Positions 8,381 through 20,240 are shown, counted from the stretch's first letter. The stretch is 64,000 nt of DNA from Primula veris (GCA_963682055.1 OY821746.1:16233992-16297991); one strand, 5' to 3'. Notes: generated from the sequence alone by a model not told the origin. Numbers and translations: made by a program.

Positions 8381-11300
8381 GTATTTATTTATGTATGTAT
8401 GTATGTGTATATTTTTTGGTTTTATATATTTATTTTTGTGTATATTTTTTGGTGTTGATTGTTATTTGGTTATTTAATTGGATGAGTAATGTACTAATGT
8501 GTGATTGTATTGAAAAAAATATCATTATAAATGTTTTGGTGATTATTTCAAAAAAAAAAAATGTTTTGGTGAAGAAGTATTTGTTAGGGTTCGAGGTATA
8601 TATATTATATATATAAATCTGTATTTGTTGATATTGATTGTTATTAGGTTATTTAATTGGATGAGTAATGTGTAATTGTATTGTAGTCTAGTGCAAAAAA
8701 ACATCAGTATAGTAAATGTTTAGGTGAAGGAGGATCTGTTAGGGTTTGAGGTATATATGTATGTATATTTATGTGTTTGTATGTGTATGTTGAAATAATA
8801 AATTGTTTGGTTCAATCTTTGCTTTAATGCCATGAACCTTTCGGATACATACATAGACATTTGATATGGATGCATGAATAAGTTATGTCTTTTGATTTTC
8901 TAATATAAATGTTCATAACTCAAGACGTTTGATGTTCTCTTGAGTTTAGTATAAATAGGTGATGCAATTCAATTTGTAAACACACCAAAATTTAGTTTGA
9001 GTTTGATATTATAAGAGTTCTTTCCCTCTATATTTTGCGTTGTCATTTTATGTGAGTGGTCGTTTCGACCCAACCCAATCAGAGCGAGACGGTCCTAATG
9101 ACCGGAAATATGACCCCCTTTATCCCTATCCTTAAAAATGATTTTTACGATAATTGGAGTATACGAATGAAGGTGTTTCTTAGTTTCCAAGAGGTGTGGG
9201 AAGCCGTAGAGAACGGATGTGTGGAACCCGGAGAAGGCGCCGCTCGAGCACAAAAAGAGGCGGCGGTGGAGTTGGCGAAAAAAGATCGAAAAGCTCTCAC
9301 CATCCTTCATTATGATTTGGACGAAATGATGTTCCAAAAGGTGGCATGTGCGACCTCGAGTAAAGAGGCGTGGGACATCTTGGAGAATTCTTTCAAAAGA
9401 GTTGACAAGGTCAAGAAGGTGCGACTTCAAACCGTGGTAATTTTGAGGCGTTGCGGATGAAGGTGTCCGAGTGCATTGATGATTATTTTTTACGAGTCCA
9501 AACGGTCGTGAACCAAATGAAGAGGTGTGGAGAAGTTTTAGATGACACGTGTGGTTGAAAAAATTCTACGCTCTTTAGACTCCAAGTGGGATTATATTGT
9601 CGTGGCTATCGAGGAGTCTAAAAATGTGGAAACTATGACGGTGGACCAATTTTTAGGTTCGCTCCAAGCGCACGAGGACAAACTCAATAAAAGAGTTGTC
9701 AAGGAAGAGCTGCTCGAACAAGCTCTCCAAACGAAGCTTAGTATGTACGAAAAGAATGTTAGCAATTCGAAAAACCGAGGAGGAAGAGGACGAGGTCAAA
9801 GGTACGTCCGTGGAGGTTACAATTCTTTTGAGAAAGAAGAAAGGAGGCCAAGCTCGTATTCGACAAGAGGCCGTGGAAGAGGGGAAAATTTTGGTGGAAA
9901 AGTATGAAAAGTCCAAAACTAAATGTTATAATTGTCAAAAATTTGGGCATTACGCTTCCGAATGTAGATTGGGTAAAAATAAAATGGAGGAAAGAGCTAA
10001 TTTTGCTAAAAAAAATGAAGAGCGTTTTACACTTTTGTTTGCCCATAAAGGAAATGAAAATGAAGGAAATAATACTTGATATTTAGATACCGGCGCAAGC
10101 AACCATATGTGGCGATAAAAGTGTCTTTACCGAACTTGACGAAAAAGTGAATGGTGATATTTGCTTTGGCGATGAATCTAAAGTTCCGATAAAAGGAAAG
10201 GAAAAAGTTTTAATAAAATTAAAAAATGGAGAAAATGATTTTATCTCTAATGTTTATTATGTCCCTAATATGAAATCTAATATTTTGAGTTTGGGACAAC
10301 TCTTGGAAAAAGGCTATGATGTGTATTCGGAAAACCTTAGTCTTGTTTTAAAATATAAAAATGGAAATTTGGTTGCACAAGTGCCAATGTCGAAAAATAG
10401 AATGTTTTCTTTGAATATTAGTTATGGTAGGGCTAAATGTTTAAAATCGTGTTTGAAAGAAAAATCTTAGCTTTGACATTTGAGATTTGGCCATTTAAAT
10501 TTTGGGGCACTAAAATTATTGAGTAACAAAAATATGGTGAATGGTTTACCCATATTGATCATGTCGATGAGCTTTGTGAAGTGTGTTTATTTGGAAAATA
10601 ATCGAGAAAAAGTTTTCCTAAAAAATCAACTACGAGAGCTAAAGCACCTTTAGAACTTGTGCATACGGATATTTGCGGCCCTATAAAACCAAGTTCTCTC
10701 GGAAAAAGTAACTATTTTGCTCTTTTTATCGATGATTTTAGTCAAAAGACTTGGGCTTATTTTTTGAAACAAAAATCCGATGTTTTTTATGCTTTCAAGA
10801 AATTTAAAGCTCTTGTTGAAAATGAAAGTGGTTTAAAAATAAAGGCCATGAGATCGGATCGAGGAGAATTTACTTCGAATGATTTTGAAAAATATTGTGA
10901 AGAAAATTGCATTTTTCGTCCTTTGACGGTTGCCTATACCCCACGACAAAACGGGGTGGTTGAAAGAAAAAATCGATCTCTTTTAAATATGGCTCGTAGT
11001 ATGTTGAAAAGCAAAAATATTCCAAAAGAATTTTGGGCCGATGCCGTTGATAGTGTGGTTTATTTGTCGAACCGATCCCCATCACGAAGTGTTTGGGGTA
11101 GAACTCCCGAAGAAGCGTGGAGTGGAAGAAAGCCGGGAATAGCGCATTTAAGAGTTTTTGGGAGCATCGCATATGCTCATGTTCCGGACCAAAAAAAGTC
11201 CAAATTAGATGCTAAAAGCGAGAAGTTTATATTCATTGGCTACGACCCGAGAGCAAAAGGTTACAAGCTATACAATCCGGAGAACGGAAAATTTGTTGTG

Positions 11301-14300
11301 AGCCGAGACGTTGAGTTCGACGAAGAAGGAACGTGAAATTTTGACAAAATGGAGGACTATAATTTATTTCCTTATTATAGTGATGAGGAAGACGAGCAAG
11401 TTCAAGTAGAAGAGGAGCCCACAACGCCACCACCATCACCTCCTTCGCATGGCGAAGTAGGATCCGCGAGTGATGAAAGTTCAGGCGAAAGGCCCCAACG
11501 TTTTCGAACCTTTACAAGACTTATACGAAATGACCGAAAGAATCGACGACAACGTTACTCTCTTGTCTCTTTGCGAGTTGTGAACCGATTGGCGTTGAAG
11601 AAGCGATGCAAAACGAAAACTGGAGAAACGCTATGGATGAAGAAATAAACTCGATAACGAAAAATGATACGTGGGTGTTGGCAGACTTACCGAAAGGGCA
11701 CAAAGCTATTGGCGCGAAATGGGTCTATAAGGAGAAGAAGAACGCAAAAGGAGAAATCGAAAAATACAAAGCTAGAGGTTACAAGCAAAACCAAAAGGCC
11801 GGCATCGACTACGACGAAGTGTTTGCTCCCGTCGTTTGTTTGGAAACGATAAGATTTTTAATCTCTTTGGCGGCGCAAAATAATTGGAAAATAAATCAAA
11901 TGGATGTGAAATTCGTGTTTTTAAATGGAAACATAGAAGAAGTTTATTTGCAACAACCGCCGGGTTATGAAATAAAAGGTCGTGAAAATAAAGTTTAAAA
12001 AAATTGAAAAAGGCGGTTTATGGTTTAAAGCAAGCTACACGAGCTTGGAATACTAGAATTGATAAGTATTTCCAAGAAAATAATTTTATAAAATGTCCTC
12101 ACGAGCATTCTCTTTGTGTGAAAATGGATGAAAATGGAGATGTTTTGATCGTTTGTCTATATGTGGACGATTTGATTTTTACGGGAAATAATCCAAAACT
12201 ATTTGAGGATTTTAAAGGTGTTATGAGTCGTGAATTTGAAATGACGGACATCGGACTTATGTCTTATTATCTTGGTATTGAGGTGAAGCAAAATAAAAAT
12301 GGTATTTTTATTTCGCAAGAAGGGTATGCAAAATATATCATTGAAAAGTTTAAAATGGAAGGGTGTAAACCAATTAATACGCCGGTGGATTGTGCTACAA
12401 AATTATTGAAATATTTTGAAGAAGAAAGTGTGGATCCAACGTTCTTTAAAAGTTTAGTTGGAAGCTTGCGTTACTTGACGATTACGAGACCGGATATTTT
12501 ATATGGAGTTGGTGTTCTTAGTCGCTATATGGAGGCTCCAACTTTATCGCATTGGAAGCCGTGAAACGGATTATTCGTTATATAAAAGGTACAATTGATT
12601 TTGGGTTAAACTACTCATTTTCTAATAACTATTGAGTTGATTGGCTATAGTGATAGCGATTGAGGAGGCGACGATGATCGAAAAAGTACAAGTGGATTCG
12701 TATTTTATATGGGAGATACGGCGTTTACATGGAGTTCGAAAAAGCAACCTATTGTAACGCTTTCCACTTGTGAGGTCGAGTATGTGACCGCTAATGCATG
12801 CATTTGTCATGCAATTTGGTTACGGAATTTGTTGAAGGAATTGGAAATGCCGCAAAATGAAGCAACAAAAATATTTGTTGATAATAAATCCGCGATTGCC
12901 CTCGCTAAGAATCCGGTGTTCCATGATCGAAGTAAGCATATTGATACTCGTTATCATTTTATTAGTGAGTGTGTTGAAAAAGGAGATGTTAAAGTGAAGT
13001 ACACGAAGTCACAAGACCAAGTGGCGGATATTTTTACGAAGGCTTTAATGTATGAAGACTTTCGAAGATTGAGAAGTTCACTCGGAGTTGCCAAACAAGT
13101 TAAAGGGGGAGTGTTGAAATAATAAATTGTTTGGTTCAATCTTTGCTTTAATGCCATGAACCTTTCGGATACATGCATAGACATTTGATATGGATGCATG
13201 AATAAGTTATGTCTTTTGATTTTCTAGAATAAATGTTCATAACTCAAAACCTTTGATGTTCTCTTGAGTTTAGTATAAATAGGTGCTCTACTTCCATTTG
13301 TAAACACACCAAAATTTAGTTTGAGTTTGATATTATAAGAGTTCTTTCCCTCTTTATATTTTGCGTTGTCATTTTATGTGAGTGAGTGGTCGTTTCGACC
13401 CACAGTGTATATTATTGTTGACCTTGATTGTTATTTTTGGTTTTGGATGAGTAATGTGTGATTGTATTGAAGTCCAGTGCAAACTACGCCATTAATAAAT
13501 GTTTTTATTTTTAGGTGTTGGTTATTTAATGGGAAAGTTATTGTTTATTTTTTGGTTATTGTCTAAGATTTGGTACATATCAACTTAAGTGAACATCATA
13601 TTAAAGGCAAATAGTAAAAAGAAGTAGCATCATTGAGCATTTGCATCTAAGTGTAATCGGATGAGTAATGTGTGATTGTATAGAAGTCTAGTAGCATATG
13701 TACCTATGTATGTATATCTATGTATATATTTGTTGAAGTGGATTGTTATTTGGTTATTTAATTGGATGAGTAATGTGTGATTGTATTGAAGTCTAGTCCC
13801 AAAAAAAAAAATTCATAGTAAATGTTTTGTGAAGAAGGATTTGTTAGGGTTCAAGGCATATATTTATATATATTTGTTAATATTGATTGTTATTTGGTTA
13901 TTTAGTTGAATGAGTGATGTGTGATTTTATTAAACTCTAGTGCAAAAGATGTCATTAATATATGTTCTCATTTTTTGGTTTTTCTATTTTAGGAGGAAGA
14001 TGATTAGATGCTTATTTTGTGTTGATTATCTAATTAATATATGATCAATGTGTGATTATATTGGTCTAGAGCTTACGATGTCACAAATAAAGGGTTGCCT
14101 AGTTTTATTTTTGCGCCTTTATGAACGATTATAACTATATTGGCTGAGAAACTATATCTTTATAGTTTGGTTAGTTTTATTGGTTTTTTATTTTATGATT
14201 TGGAAGATTGCCTAATGTGTTTACTTGTATTTAATGTTTACCTGTTTATTTTTGTGCCTTTATTTAAGATTAGAGCTGTAGGGGTTGAGGAAATAAGTAG

Positions 14301-17300
14301 ATGATAACATTTCTTTTAAATTTTATTAGTTATTAAAAGATGACTAATGTGGGGTTATATTGATCTAGGGCTTAAGATGTCACAAATTAGTATGTGTATA
14401 TTTTTGCTGATTTTATTGCTCATTTGATGAATGGCTAATGTGTGATTAATTTGATCTGAGGCTTAAGATTTTAAATTAATGGGAACCCTGTTTGCTTTTG
14501 AGATTAGGGGTAACTATTTAATTGGCCATTTACTTATTTAATGGATGACTAATGTTTGATTATATTGATCTAGTGCTTAATATGTCACAAATAGATGGGG
14601 ACTATTTATCTTTTTGTCTCTATTATTGGATGAAGCTCTTATGGGTTGAGGAAATTAGTCTATGCTTGTATTTTTGTTAATTTTATTTGTTATTGAATGA
14701 ATGACTGATGTGTCATTATATTGATCTCTATTATTGGATGAAGCTTCTAGTGGTTGAGGAAACCAGTAGTATATGCTTAATAACTTTTGTTAATTTTATT
14801 GGTTATTAAATGATGACTAATGTGCACTGTTTCAAAAGGCGGCCGAGGCAGCGCCTAGGCGGCACTTAGCTGCCCCGCTTTTATGTAGGCGTTTGACTTT
14901 GCAGTTTATTTCAGGTCTAACCCGTATTTGATGGGTCAACCTGGTTTCAATGGGGAAAAAAACATCCAATAAACAAAAGAACATATTAAACCTAATAAAC
15001 TTAGGTCTGTAGCAAACCCTATTTTTTCGATCGACGTGCAACCTCTTTCGTAAATTGACGAACAAGGATTGAACAAGGAATCAACTAGACGTGTCAATAT
15101 TGAACAACTTAGTGTATGCTCAATTTAATGCTAAAATCAGCACACAAAAAAAAAAAAAGGAAAACCACTCAAAATGCGATGATGATGAGGATTCAAAACT
15201 AAGATACGTCTTTTAAATTTGATATCTTGTTGATTCTGGATTAGATTTGCATTGTACATTTTACATGTCAAACTTCTATTTGAAACACATTTCATAACGA
15301 TTTTTGCTTATGTAACTAATCGGATGTTGTCCTCCTAGACTTTATTGAATTGTACTCGAATAACTATGAGCTAATAAACTTGAAATGCTTGATTTAACAT
15401 GAAAATCTTATTTGCAACATGTCTATTGTATGAGAATCCAAGAAAAACATGTAAAAACACTTAAAAAGCCGTTTGCCTAGACGCTCAGGCGGCCCCTTCC
15501 CGCCTAGACCCCGCCTAGCGCCTTTTGAAACCTTGCTAATGTGTGATTATATTGATCTAGGGCTTACGATGTCACAAATAAACGGCAGACAAGGTTTTTG
15601 TGCCTATATTAAAAATTGGAACTTTTATTGGTTGAGAAACTATTCTATATTTTAATTAGTTTCAATATTTGTGTTTATTTGGAAAATTGACTAATATGTT
15701 TACTTATATTTTTAGTGTAGTGTTTAAGATGTCATTAATAAATTGAGTCTGTTTATGTTGGTGTTTCTATTCTAGGTTGAAGCTTTTGGGGGATGAGAAA
15801 ATAAGTACTACAGTATATATGCTTATATAAGGATGTGTGGTCTAGTTGAAGTTTCTTTTTTTTGAATGAAGTAATTGATAATTAATGCTAGGTGACTGTG
15901 TGGGAATCAGTCTTTGTTTTAGAAAATATCTTTGCAATCTTATACATGTTAAAGCTATTAGGGTTTCAGAAGAATATATATGTTCATGATCTGTTGTTTG
16001 GCTATCTATTTATTTGAATAATTGATGATAAGGTGTGACTGTATTGATATATATATATAGATAGATATAGATAGATATTTATAGATATATCATTCATAAA
16101 TACTGTGATCCCTTTTTCCTGTTTCATATGTTACTTTTGATTTTGATTTAGAGTTTGGGGTATATAAGTATATAACTAAAAGCATAGTTTATTTACTATT
16201 TTATTTGGTTGCAACTTTTAAGCTCAGGTTCTTTCCGTCTGTTGCAATCGCGAAAGTAATTTTCTTCTTGGCCTCAGATACTCCTTTTCTTTAGGTATCC
16301 TGACAGTTCAAAGTTAAAAAGGCTTTCGTACACAGTTGTTTCCAGGCCCTCCAGCAAGCCAGCATACTTGAACTGCCATTTGCTGATTCCTTCTGTGGCT
16401 TAACGAATTCATCGACTAATATTAGGCTTTTTTAAATTATATAGTATGATAATTAAATGATAAATACGTGATTACATGGGTTTTAGAGCTATGAGATTTT
16501 CAACCATTAATGAAGTTTTTTTATCTTACCTTTTTTCTTTGTATTCGAATATTGAAGCTGTCTTATTGCAAGTTCTTTCAATGTGAGATAAGTTGAAAAC
16601 ATTTAATGATTACAGTTGGATGTGGTTAGATATTTGCATTCACCTCTATACCAGCTTTTAGGAATTAGATGTATAAAGTTGAGTGTAGGAATACCATTTA
16701 CAGTTGGACGTGATTACAAACTCGTTATGTGATCTGACGGTTCAAATTTGCCTGTGGAACCGCATTCAAATTCAAAAGCCCTCTTACAGCAAATATCTCA
16801 TGTAATAAGCATCCTAATGTATGCAAAAAATAATCAACACATTGTAATAAGCATACCTAATGTATTTATTTTTTATTGACATCTTATCAGCGTTTTTGGT
16901 TCCTTTGTAGCTTAAAATGGATACTGTCATACTAAGCTTTAAATTTGAATTTTTAGGATTCCTTGGTAAAATAAGGATTGAACTATTTCTAGCTGAAACC
17001 CTGCAATATGAACCACAAGACTTGAACAATTCTCTGTAATGACTTGTGTACTAGTTAAGACTTTGATTGAATTTTGCGACAAGATAGTGAAAATTCTTTT
17101 CCAAATAGTTCTTCCTTTACTAATTTCTATTTTACTGCAGCATAGAGTAAATCATATTGGCATGAAGTTACATGGCCATTACAATACCAAGGAATGTGAC
17201 AATGAAGTAGAGGATGTGATGCAGAGCCCTCGTTCCGTGTCTGGTCCACGAAATGCGCATGCTACAAAGGTAGATTTGTAAAGGTCATTGTTTGCTAATT

Positions 17301-19469
17301 TTAGATTTATTTGTTAAAATTTTTACGATGTTCCCCCAAAACAAAATAAAAAAGCTTCTAGCATGGCATTATAGATTTAAGTCGGTTTCGTAAGGTTTAA
17401 TCTCGAAATAGTACTATTTATGTAATTCCACACGTGTAATAATAGACTGTCACGATGTTCCCTCGAAACAAAATAAAAAAAGCTTCTAGCACGTGCATTG
17501 ATCAGTTGTAGTTGGTAAGAGTTGGAACTGAAACGAGGCGCATCTTTGTTCTATGGGTTTCTAGCTTCAGTCATCTAGTAATGAATTTACTGGTCTCATA
17601 ATATTTTTTCGCCCTCCAACTTGTTTGGACACTATTGCCTTTGTAGACTTTCCTTTTTTGACTACATTGGCCTCTCAAAATCAATTCCAAATACTTGCTA
17701 ATTGTAATTCTCCTAATCCAAAGGCCATTACTGTGGAATCAGAAGCTGGCAAGCAATTGCTTCCTACATTTTTAGTAATAAAGCTAAAGCATAACTTAGA
17801 GGACTCATGCTCATAAGTAGTAGTCATTTAGCCTATTGGTTGATCATAAATAGTAGTCATTTAACCTATACAATCGTCAAAACATTTTCCTTTTGGATGA
17901 AAAGAATGTAACACAAAGCATATAGATTGATCAACTAATTTTGAATTTATCTGTCTTTATCATTGAGCAGCTTCCAATAAGTAATTTCAACTTTATTTAC
18001 TTACGATTTCTGAGCCCAGCCTTTTTTCTTAATGGTTTTCTCACTTTTTTGCTAACCCTTTCCACATGTTACAGTTTGGACCTTCATATCTACATTCAAA
18101 TTCTGTCATGGAAGGTGCAACAAAATGGGACCCTATATCCTCAAAAATGTCAGATGAGGTACAACAGATATATGGCCGTTCAAAGTACCCAAACCAGCAC
18201 GTAAACTCTCTTTCGGCTATATCAGCTTTTGAGGCCGAGCTTGAGCTAGCTCGAGATCGTGTTCATGAGCTCGAGAGCGAAAGACGGTCTTCCAAAAAGA
18301 AACTTGAGAATTTCTTGAAGAAACTCAGTGAAGAAAGAGCCACATGGCGTAGTCGAGAGCATGAAAAAATCCGCTCGATAATCGAAGACATAAAAGGTGA
18401 TTTGCACCGCGAGAGGAAGAACCGCCAGCGACTAGAAATTGTTAACTCCAAGTTGGTTGGTGACTTGGCGGATGCCAAGTCATCGGTGAAAAGATACTCA
18501 CACGAGTACGAAAAAGAGCGAAAAGCTAGGGTTTTGATAGAAGAGGTCTGCGATGAGCTGGCGAAGGAATTTGGAGAAGACAAAGCCGAAGCTGAAGCTT
18601 TGAAGAGAGAGAGTATGCAACTTCGAGAGGAAGTTGATGAGGAGAGAAAGATGCTACAAATGGCCGAAGTTTGGCGCGAAGAAAGGGTACAAATGAAATT
18701 AGTCGACGCTAAAGTAATGCTGGAGGAAAAATATTCTGAAATGAATAAGTTAGTTAAAGACTTGGAAACTTTTCTAGGTTCGAAAAGCGCAAGCCCTGAT
18801 CTAGAGGAGTTGAAAAGAGCAGAAATTCTCCGAGAGTGTGTTGAAGCAATGAGCATTCAAGAAATTAGGGAACTTTCTTACGAGCCTCCAAACCCAGATG
18901 ATATTTTCTCCGTTTTTGAAGACGTAAATTTCAGTGAAAATAAAAACAAGGAGATTGATGAAAAATCGAGCCTTGTAAATAAGGAAGATATGTATTATAA
19001 TCATAGTGGCGATATGGAAGAAGATGAGAGCGAATGGGAGAGTGTAAGCCACTTGGAAGAGGGTGAGGGATCGAGCTATTCTCCGGTAGAAAGTATATGT
19101 GAGGAGACGTCGGTTAAGGATATTAGCGAAGAAAGGGCCATATCTAGAACACATTCGAAAAAAGCGTCATCTTTATCACGGCTTTGGAAATCGGGTATAA
19201 AAAACGGTGAAAATTTTAAGATTATTTCCTTGGATGGGTTAAAAGGGAGGCTATCGAATGGGGCTAGCTATTCTCCTGATCGAAGTTCAGAGAAAGGCCG
19301 TTTTAGCCATTCTGAATGGGATTCGCCGGAATCAAGAGGCTCATATGCCGCACGAGGGAGGAAAGGATGCATTGGTATGCCGATGGGGAGTTTAAAAGCT
19401 AAGCTGTTGGAAGCAAGGATGGAAAGCCAAAAAGTACAATTGAAACAGGTTCTCAAGCAGAAGTTTTAG
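8018..19469 (+). CDS. plant coiled-coil protein, At5g41620/At1g50660-like (three exons)
   Basis: Exons 8018-8380, 17141-17269 and 18075-19469 all join in phase 0 and give about 628 aa. The junctions are GAG/GTATTT, CTGCAG/CAT, AAG/GTAGAT and TTACAG/TTT. The N-terminus is basic and ends near [15 protein letters not shown], the motif that precedes variable linkers in this family. Residues ~210-410 form a long coiled coil with conserved stretches such as [16 protein letters not shown] and [18 protein letters not shown]. An acidic segment and a conserved C-terminal region follow. Family members are called USO1-like or pan-like by coiled-coil resemblance only; the biochemical role is unknown, and a cytoskeletal or trafficking scaffold is conjecture. 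Intron 1 is 8.8 kb and holds a Copia and a hAT MITE. All exons are open and junctions canonical, so the gene is probably functional. Confidence 0.88.
8381..8787 (+). repeat. degenerate tandem repeats of the exon 1/intron 1 boundary
   Basis: The motif GAAGRAKNTSTGTTAGGGTT plus YGAGGTATA occurs at the real exon boundary (8358-8386), again at 8571-8600 and at 8725-8754. A fourth, weaker copy lies at 13831-13860 beyond the Copia insertion. Spacer copies share ATTGGATGAGTAATGTGTGA. The periods are roughly 155-215 bp. Each copy re-creates the LLGFE-encoding end of exon 1 and its GT donor. Confidence 0.75.
8788..9074 (+). repeat. 5' LTR of intron Copia
   Basis: Begins TGTTGAAATA and ends in CGACCCA plus two bases. 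It contains AGTATAAATAGG (TATA) at about 8948, followed by the likely R/U5. It is homologous along its length to 13112-13404. Confidence 0.9.
9098..10079 (+). pseudogene. Copia gag (broken frames)
   Basis: The Gag core is readable from the ATG at 9098 ([17 protein letters not shown], then [13 protein letters not shown]). It shifts frame near 9440-9540 and again near 9900. A CCHC zinc knuckle ([14 protein letters not shown]) is encoded at about 9934-9975. Gag packages element RNA in virus-like particles. The frameshifts prevent one continuous product. Confidence 0.8.
10085..10470 (+). pseudogene. Copia protease and linker (broken)
   Basis: LDTGASNHM, the aspartic protease active-site motif, is encoded at about 10083-10112. 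The frame is disturbed just after it, before the open stretch 10147-10470. That stretch encodes the rest of the protease ([17 protein letters not shown], typical of Copia). A stop at 10468 and a scrambled HHCC zinc region (RFGHLNF) follow to about 10620. Confidence 0.75.
10659..11336 (+). pseudogene. Copia integrase core (fragment)
   Basis: 225 open codons. The integrase DDE residues are visible in HTDICGP, RSDRGEF and NGVVERKN, followed by the GKEL-type C-terminal region ([16 protein letters not shown]). The fragment itself is intact but is separated by stops from protease and reverse transcriptase. Confidence 0.85.
11349..12564 (+). pseudogene. Copia reverse transcriptase (fragmented)
   Basis: Pieces at 11349-11648, 11606-11998 and 12004-12564 together cover the RVT_2 domain. 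Visible motifs are [31 protein letters not shown] and the catalytic YVDD in [12 protein letters not shown]. Frame changes lie near 11590-11610, with a stop at 11996. Inactive as it stands. Confidence 0.82.
12568..13122 (+). pseudogene. Copia RNase H (fragment)
   Basis: The open stretch 12709-13122 shows the Copia RNase H end: [40 protein letters not shown] and IDTRYHFI. Upstream codons are interrupted between 12564 and 12709. The frame ends inside the start of the right LTR. Confidence 0.82.
13112..13404 (+). repeat. 3' LTR of intron Copia
   Basis: Starts TGTTGAAATA directly after the AAAGGGGGAG purine tract and ends CGACCCACA. Compared with the left LTR it has a GTGA duplication near its end and clustered changes around 13286-13298. 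Confidence 0.9.
13410..14816 (+). repeat. degenerate tandem repeat field in intron 1
   Basis: A motif close to GATGACTAATGTGTGATTAT, followed by ATTGATCTAGNGCTTAAGATGTCACAAAT, recurs many times. Copies are seen at about 13660, 13765, 13910, 14040, 14338, 14425, 14540 and 14697, and after the hAT insertion at 15536 and 15695. Spacing is irregular, 80-300 bp. No coding content. Confidence 0.75.
14825..15535. mobile_element. hAT-type MITE
   Basis: A 711-bp insertion with GC-rich ends. The left end is CACTGTTTCAAAAGGCG. The right end, read on the minus strand, is CAAGGTTTCAAAAGGCG. An exact 8-bp duplication, CTAATGTG, lies at 14817-14824 and 15536-15543. An 8-bp duplication and CA...TG ends are hAT hallmarks. 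Removing the insert restores one unit of the surrounding intron repeat. No transposase frame is present. Confidence 0.88.
16050..16095 (+). repeat. TA/GATA microsatellite
   Basis: A run of TATATATA followed by several GATA units, inside host intron 1. Confidence 0.7.
17141..17269 (+). CDS. exon 2 of the At5g41620-like gene
   Basis: 43 codons between acceptor TTTACTGCAG and donor AAG/GTAGAT. It encodes a linker containing [11 protein letters not shown], a short motif typical of this family between the N-terminal block and the coiled coil. The length is a multiple of three and phase 0 is kept, so skipping this exon would not shift the frame. Confidence 0.8.
17322..17500 (+). repeat. direct repeat in host intron 2
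   Basis: ACGATGTTCCC followed by AACAAAATAAAAAAGCTTCT is present at about 17325-17362 and again at about 17452-17492, roughly 130 bp apart. The rest of intron 2 (17270-18074) shows no gene. Confidence 0.7.
18075..19469 (+). CDS. exon 3 of the At5g41620-like gene (coiled coil and C-terminus)
   Basis: 464 codons from acceptor ATGTTACAG to the TAG at 19467. It carries the whole coiled coil, the acidic middle region and the Lys/Gln-rich C-terminus ending KQKF. The in-frame ATG at 18066 lies inside the acceptor sequence and is not a start. Confidence 0.88.
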   Translation, partial: FGPSYLHSNSVMEGATKWDPISSKMSDEVQQIYGRSKYPNQHVNSLSAISAFEAELELARDRVHELESERRSSKKKLENFLKKLSEERATWRSREHEKIRSIIEDIKGDLHRERKNRQRLEIVNSKLVGDLADAKSSVKRYSHEYEKERKARVLIEEVCDELAKEFGEDKAEAEALKRESMQLREEVDEERKMLQMAEVWREERVQMKLVDAKVMLEEKYSEMNKLVKDLETFLGSKSASPDLEELKRAEILRECVEAMSIQEIRELSYEPPNPDDIFSVFEDVNFSENKNKEIDEKSSLVNKEDMYYNHSGDMEEDESEWESVSHLEEGEGSSYSPVESICEETSVKDISEERAISRTHSKKASSLSRLWKSGIKNGENFKIISLDGLKGRLSNGASYSPDRSSEKGRFSHSEWDSPESRGSYAARGRKGCIGMPMGSLKAKLLEARMESQKVQLKQVLKQKF

Positions 19470-19760
19470 GATTTAAATGAAAATAAGTGATGATAACGAA
19501 AGTTGAAATGGACTGCAGTGTAGAGTGCACAAATTGCAGGCGCTGATAATGAAATTAACTCGAAAGATATTCTGAGCGTACTATTATTGTATTTAAGATT
19601 TCCATTTTCAACTTACTAGCTCATTTCTGTTGCTTGGGGACATTGCACTGTCATAAGGATCCTGTTTTCTGATAGGTAAAGCAACTGGTGTAAACTTGTA
19701 TTGTTGTATTTATAATTTCTAGCATAATGAAGGGAAGAAAAACTTGTTTTCTGTTCACTA
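19470..19760 (+). other. probable 3' UTR of the At5g41620-like gene
   Basis: AT-rich sequence directly after the TAG. Its last ~100 bases (from 19651) are repeated at 27865 onward as part of a larger duplication, so the exact polyadenylation site is unsure. Confidence 0.45.
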
Positions 19761-20240
19761 TCTTAGATAAATTTCGTCTACAGAATTTTTATTTTCGTGC
19801 ACAGTGTGGAACACAAAATTAAAGCTGTGACTTTTTCTGAGAAAAGGCCCTATGTTGTTAATCTTGAACATTTAAACTAGTCACTGAGCACAAGATTTTA
19901 GCTGCTTTTGGAGAGCAGTAAACCTATTTTATATTGTTGCTGGAAAACAATTTCGGATTTTTGTTATATATATTTGTTCTCATCTGAAGTAATGGGGAAT
20001 CAAGGTATGTTAATTAATCATATGTTTCACTTAGGGAAAAGGATTACTCTACATATCTTGTTTGTGGTGAGTTTCATACGTACAGTTACAGTTATAGCTC
20101 AATTGTTTTTTATGTAAAAAGATTTTTTTTTCTTGCTAATTAAAAAAACACTCGCTTCTGATTTAGTTGTCACATGCTATACAAAATGTAAACCTGGAAA
20201 ACAGAAACGGGAGATAAGGTTTTAGTTTGCCTTAAAAATA

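Larger units (their letters stand above)
8783..13409 (+). mobile_element. Copia LTR retrotransposon in host intron 1
   Basis: Two LTRs (8788-9074 and 13112-13404) bound an internal region with gag, protease, integrase, reverse transcriptase and RNase H in Copia order. The 5-bp target duplication GTGTA is at 8783-8787 and 13405-13409. A primer-binding site resembling TGGTATCAGAGC follows the left LTR (around 9075-9086). A purine tract (AAAGGGGGAG) precedes the right LTR. The LTRs differ at roughly 15 of 290 positions, so the insertion is not recent. It lies in the same orientation as the host gene. Coding frames are broken, so it is non-autonomous. Confidence 0.93.

Noticed and set aside
16320..16410. 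Candidate extra exon after TTGTTTCCAG in intron 1
   Set aside because: The acceptor-like site leads into a short frame without family similarity, and exons 1 and 2 already join in phase.
18263..18856. 197-codon minus-strand frame inside exon 3
   Set aside because: It is a Ser-rich shadow of the coiled-coil coding sequence on the plus strand.
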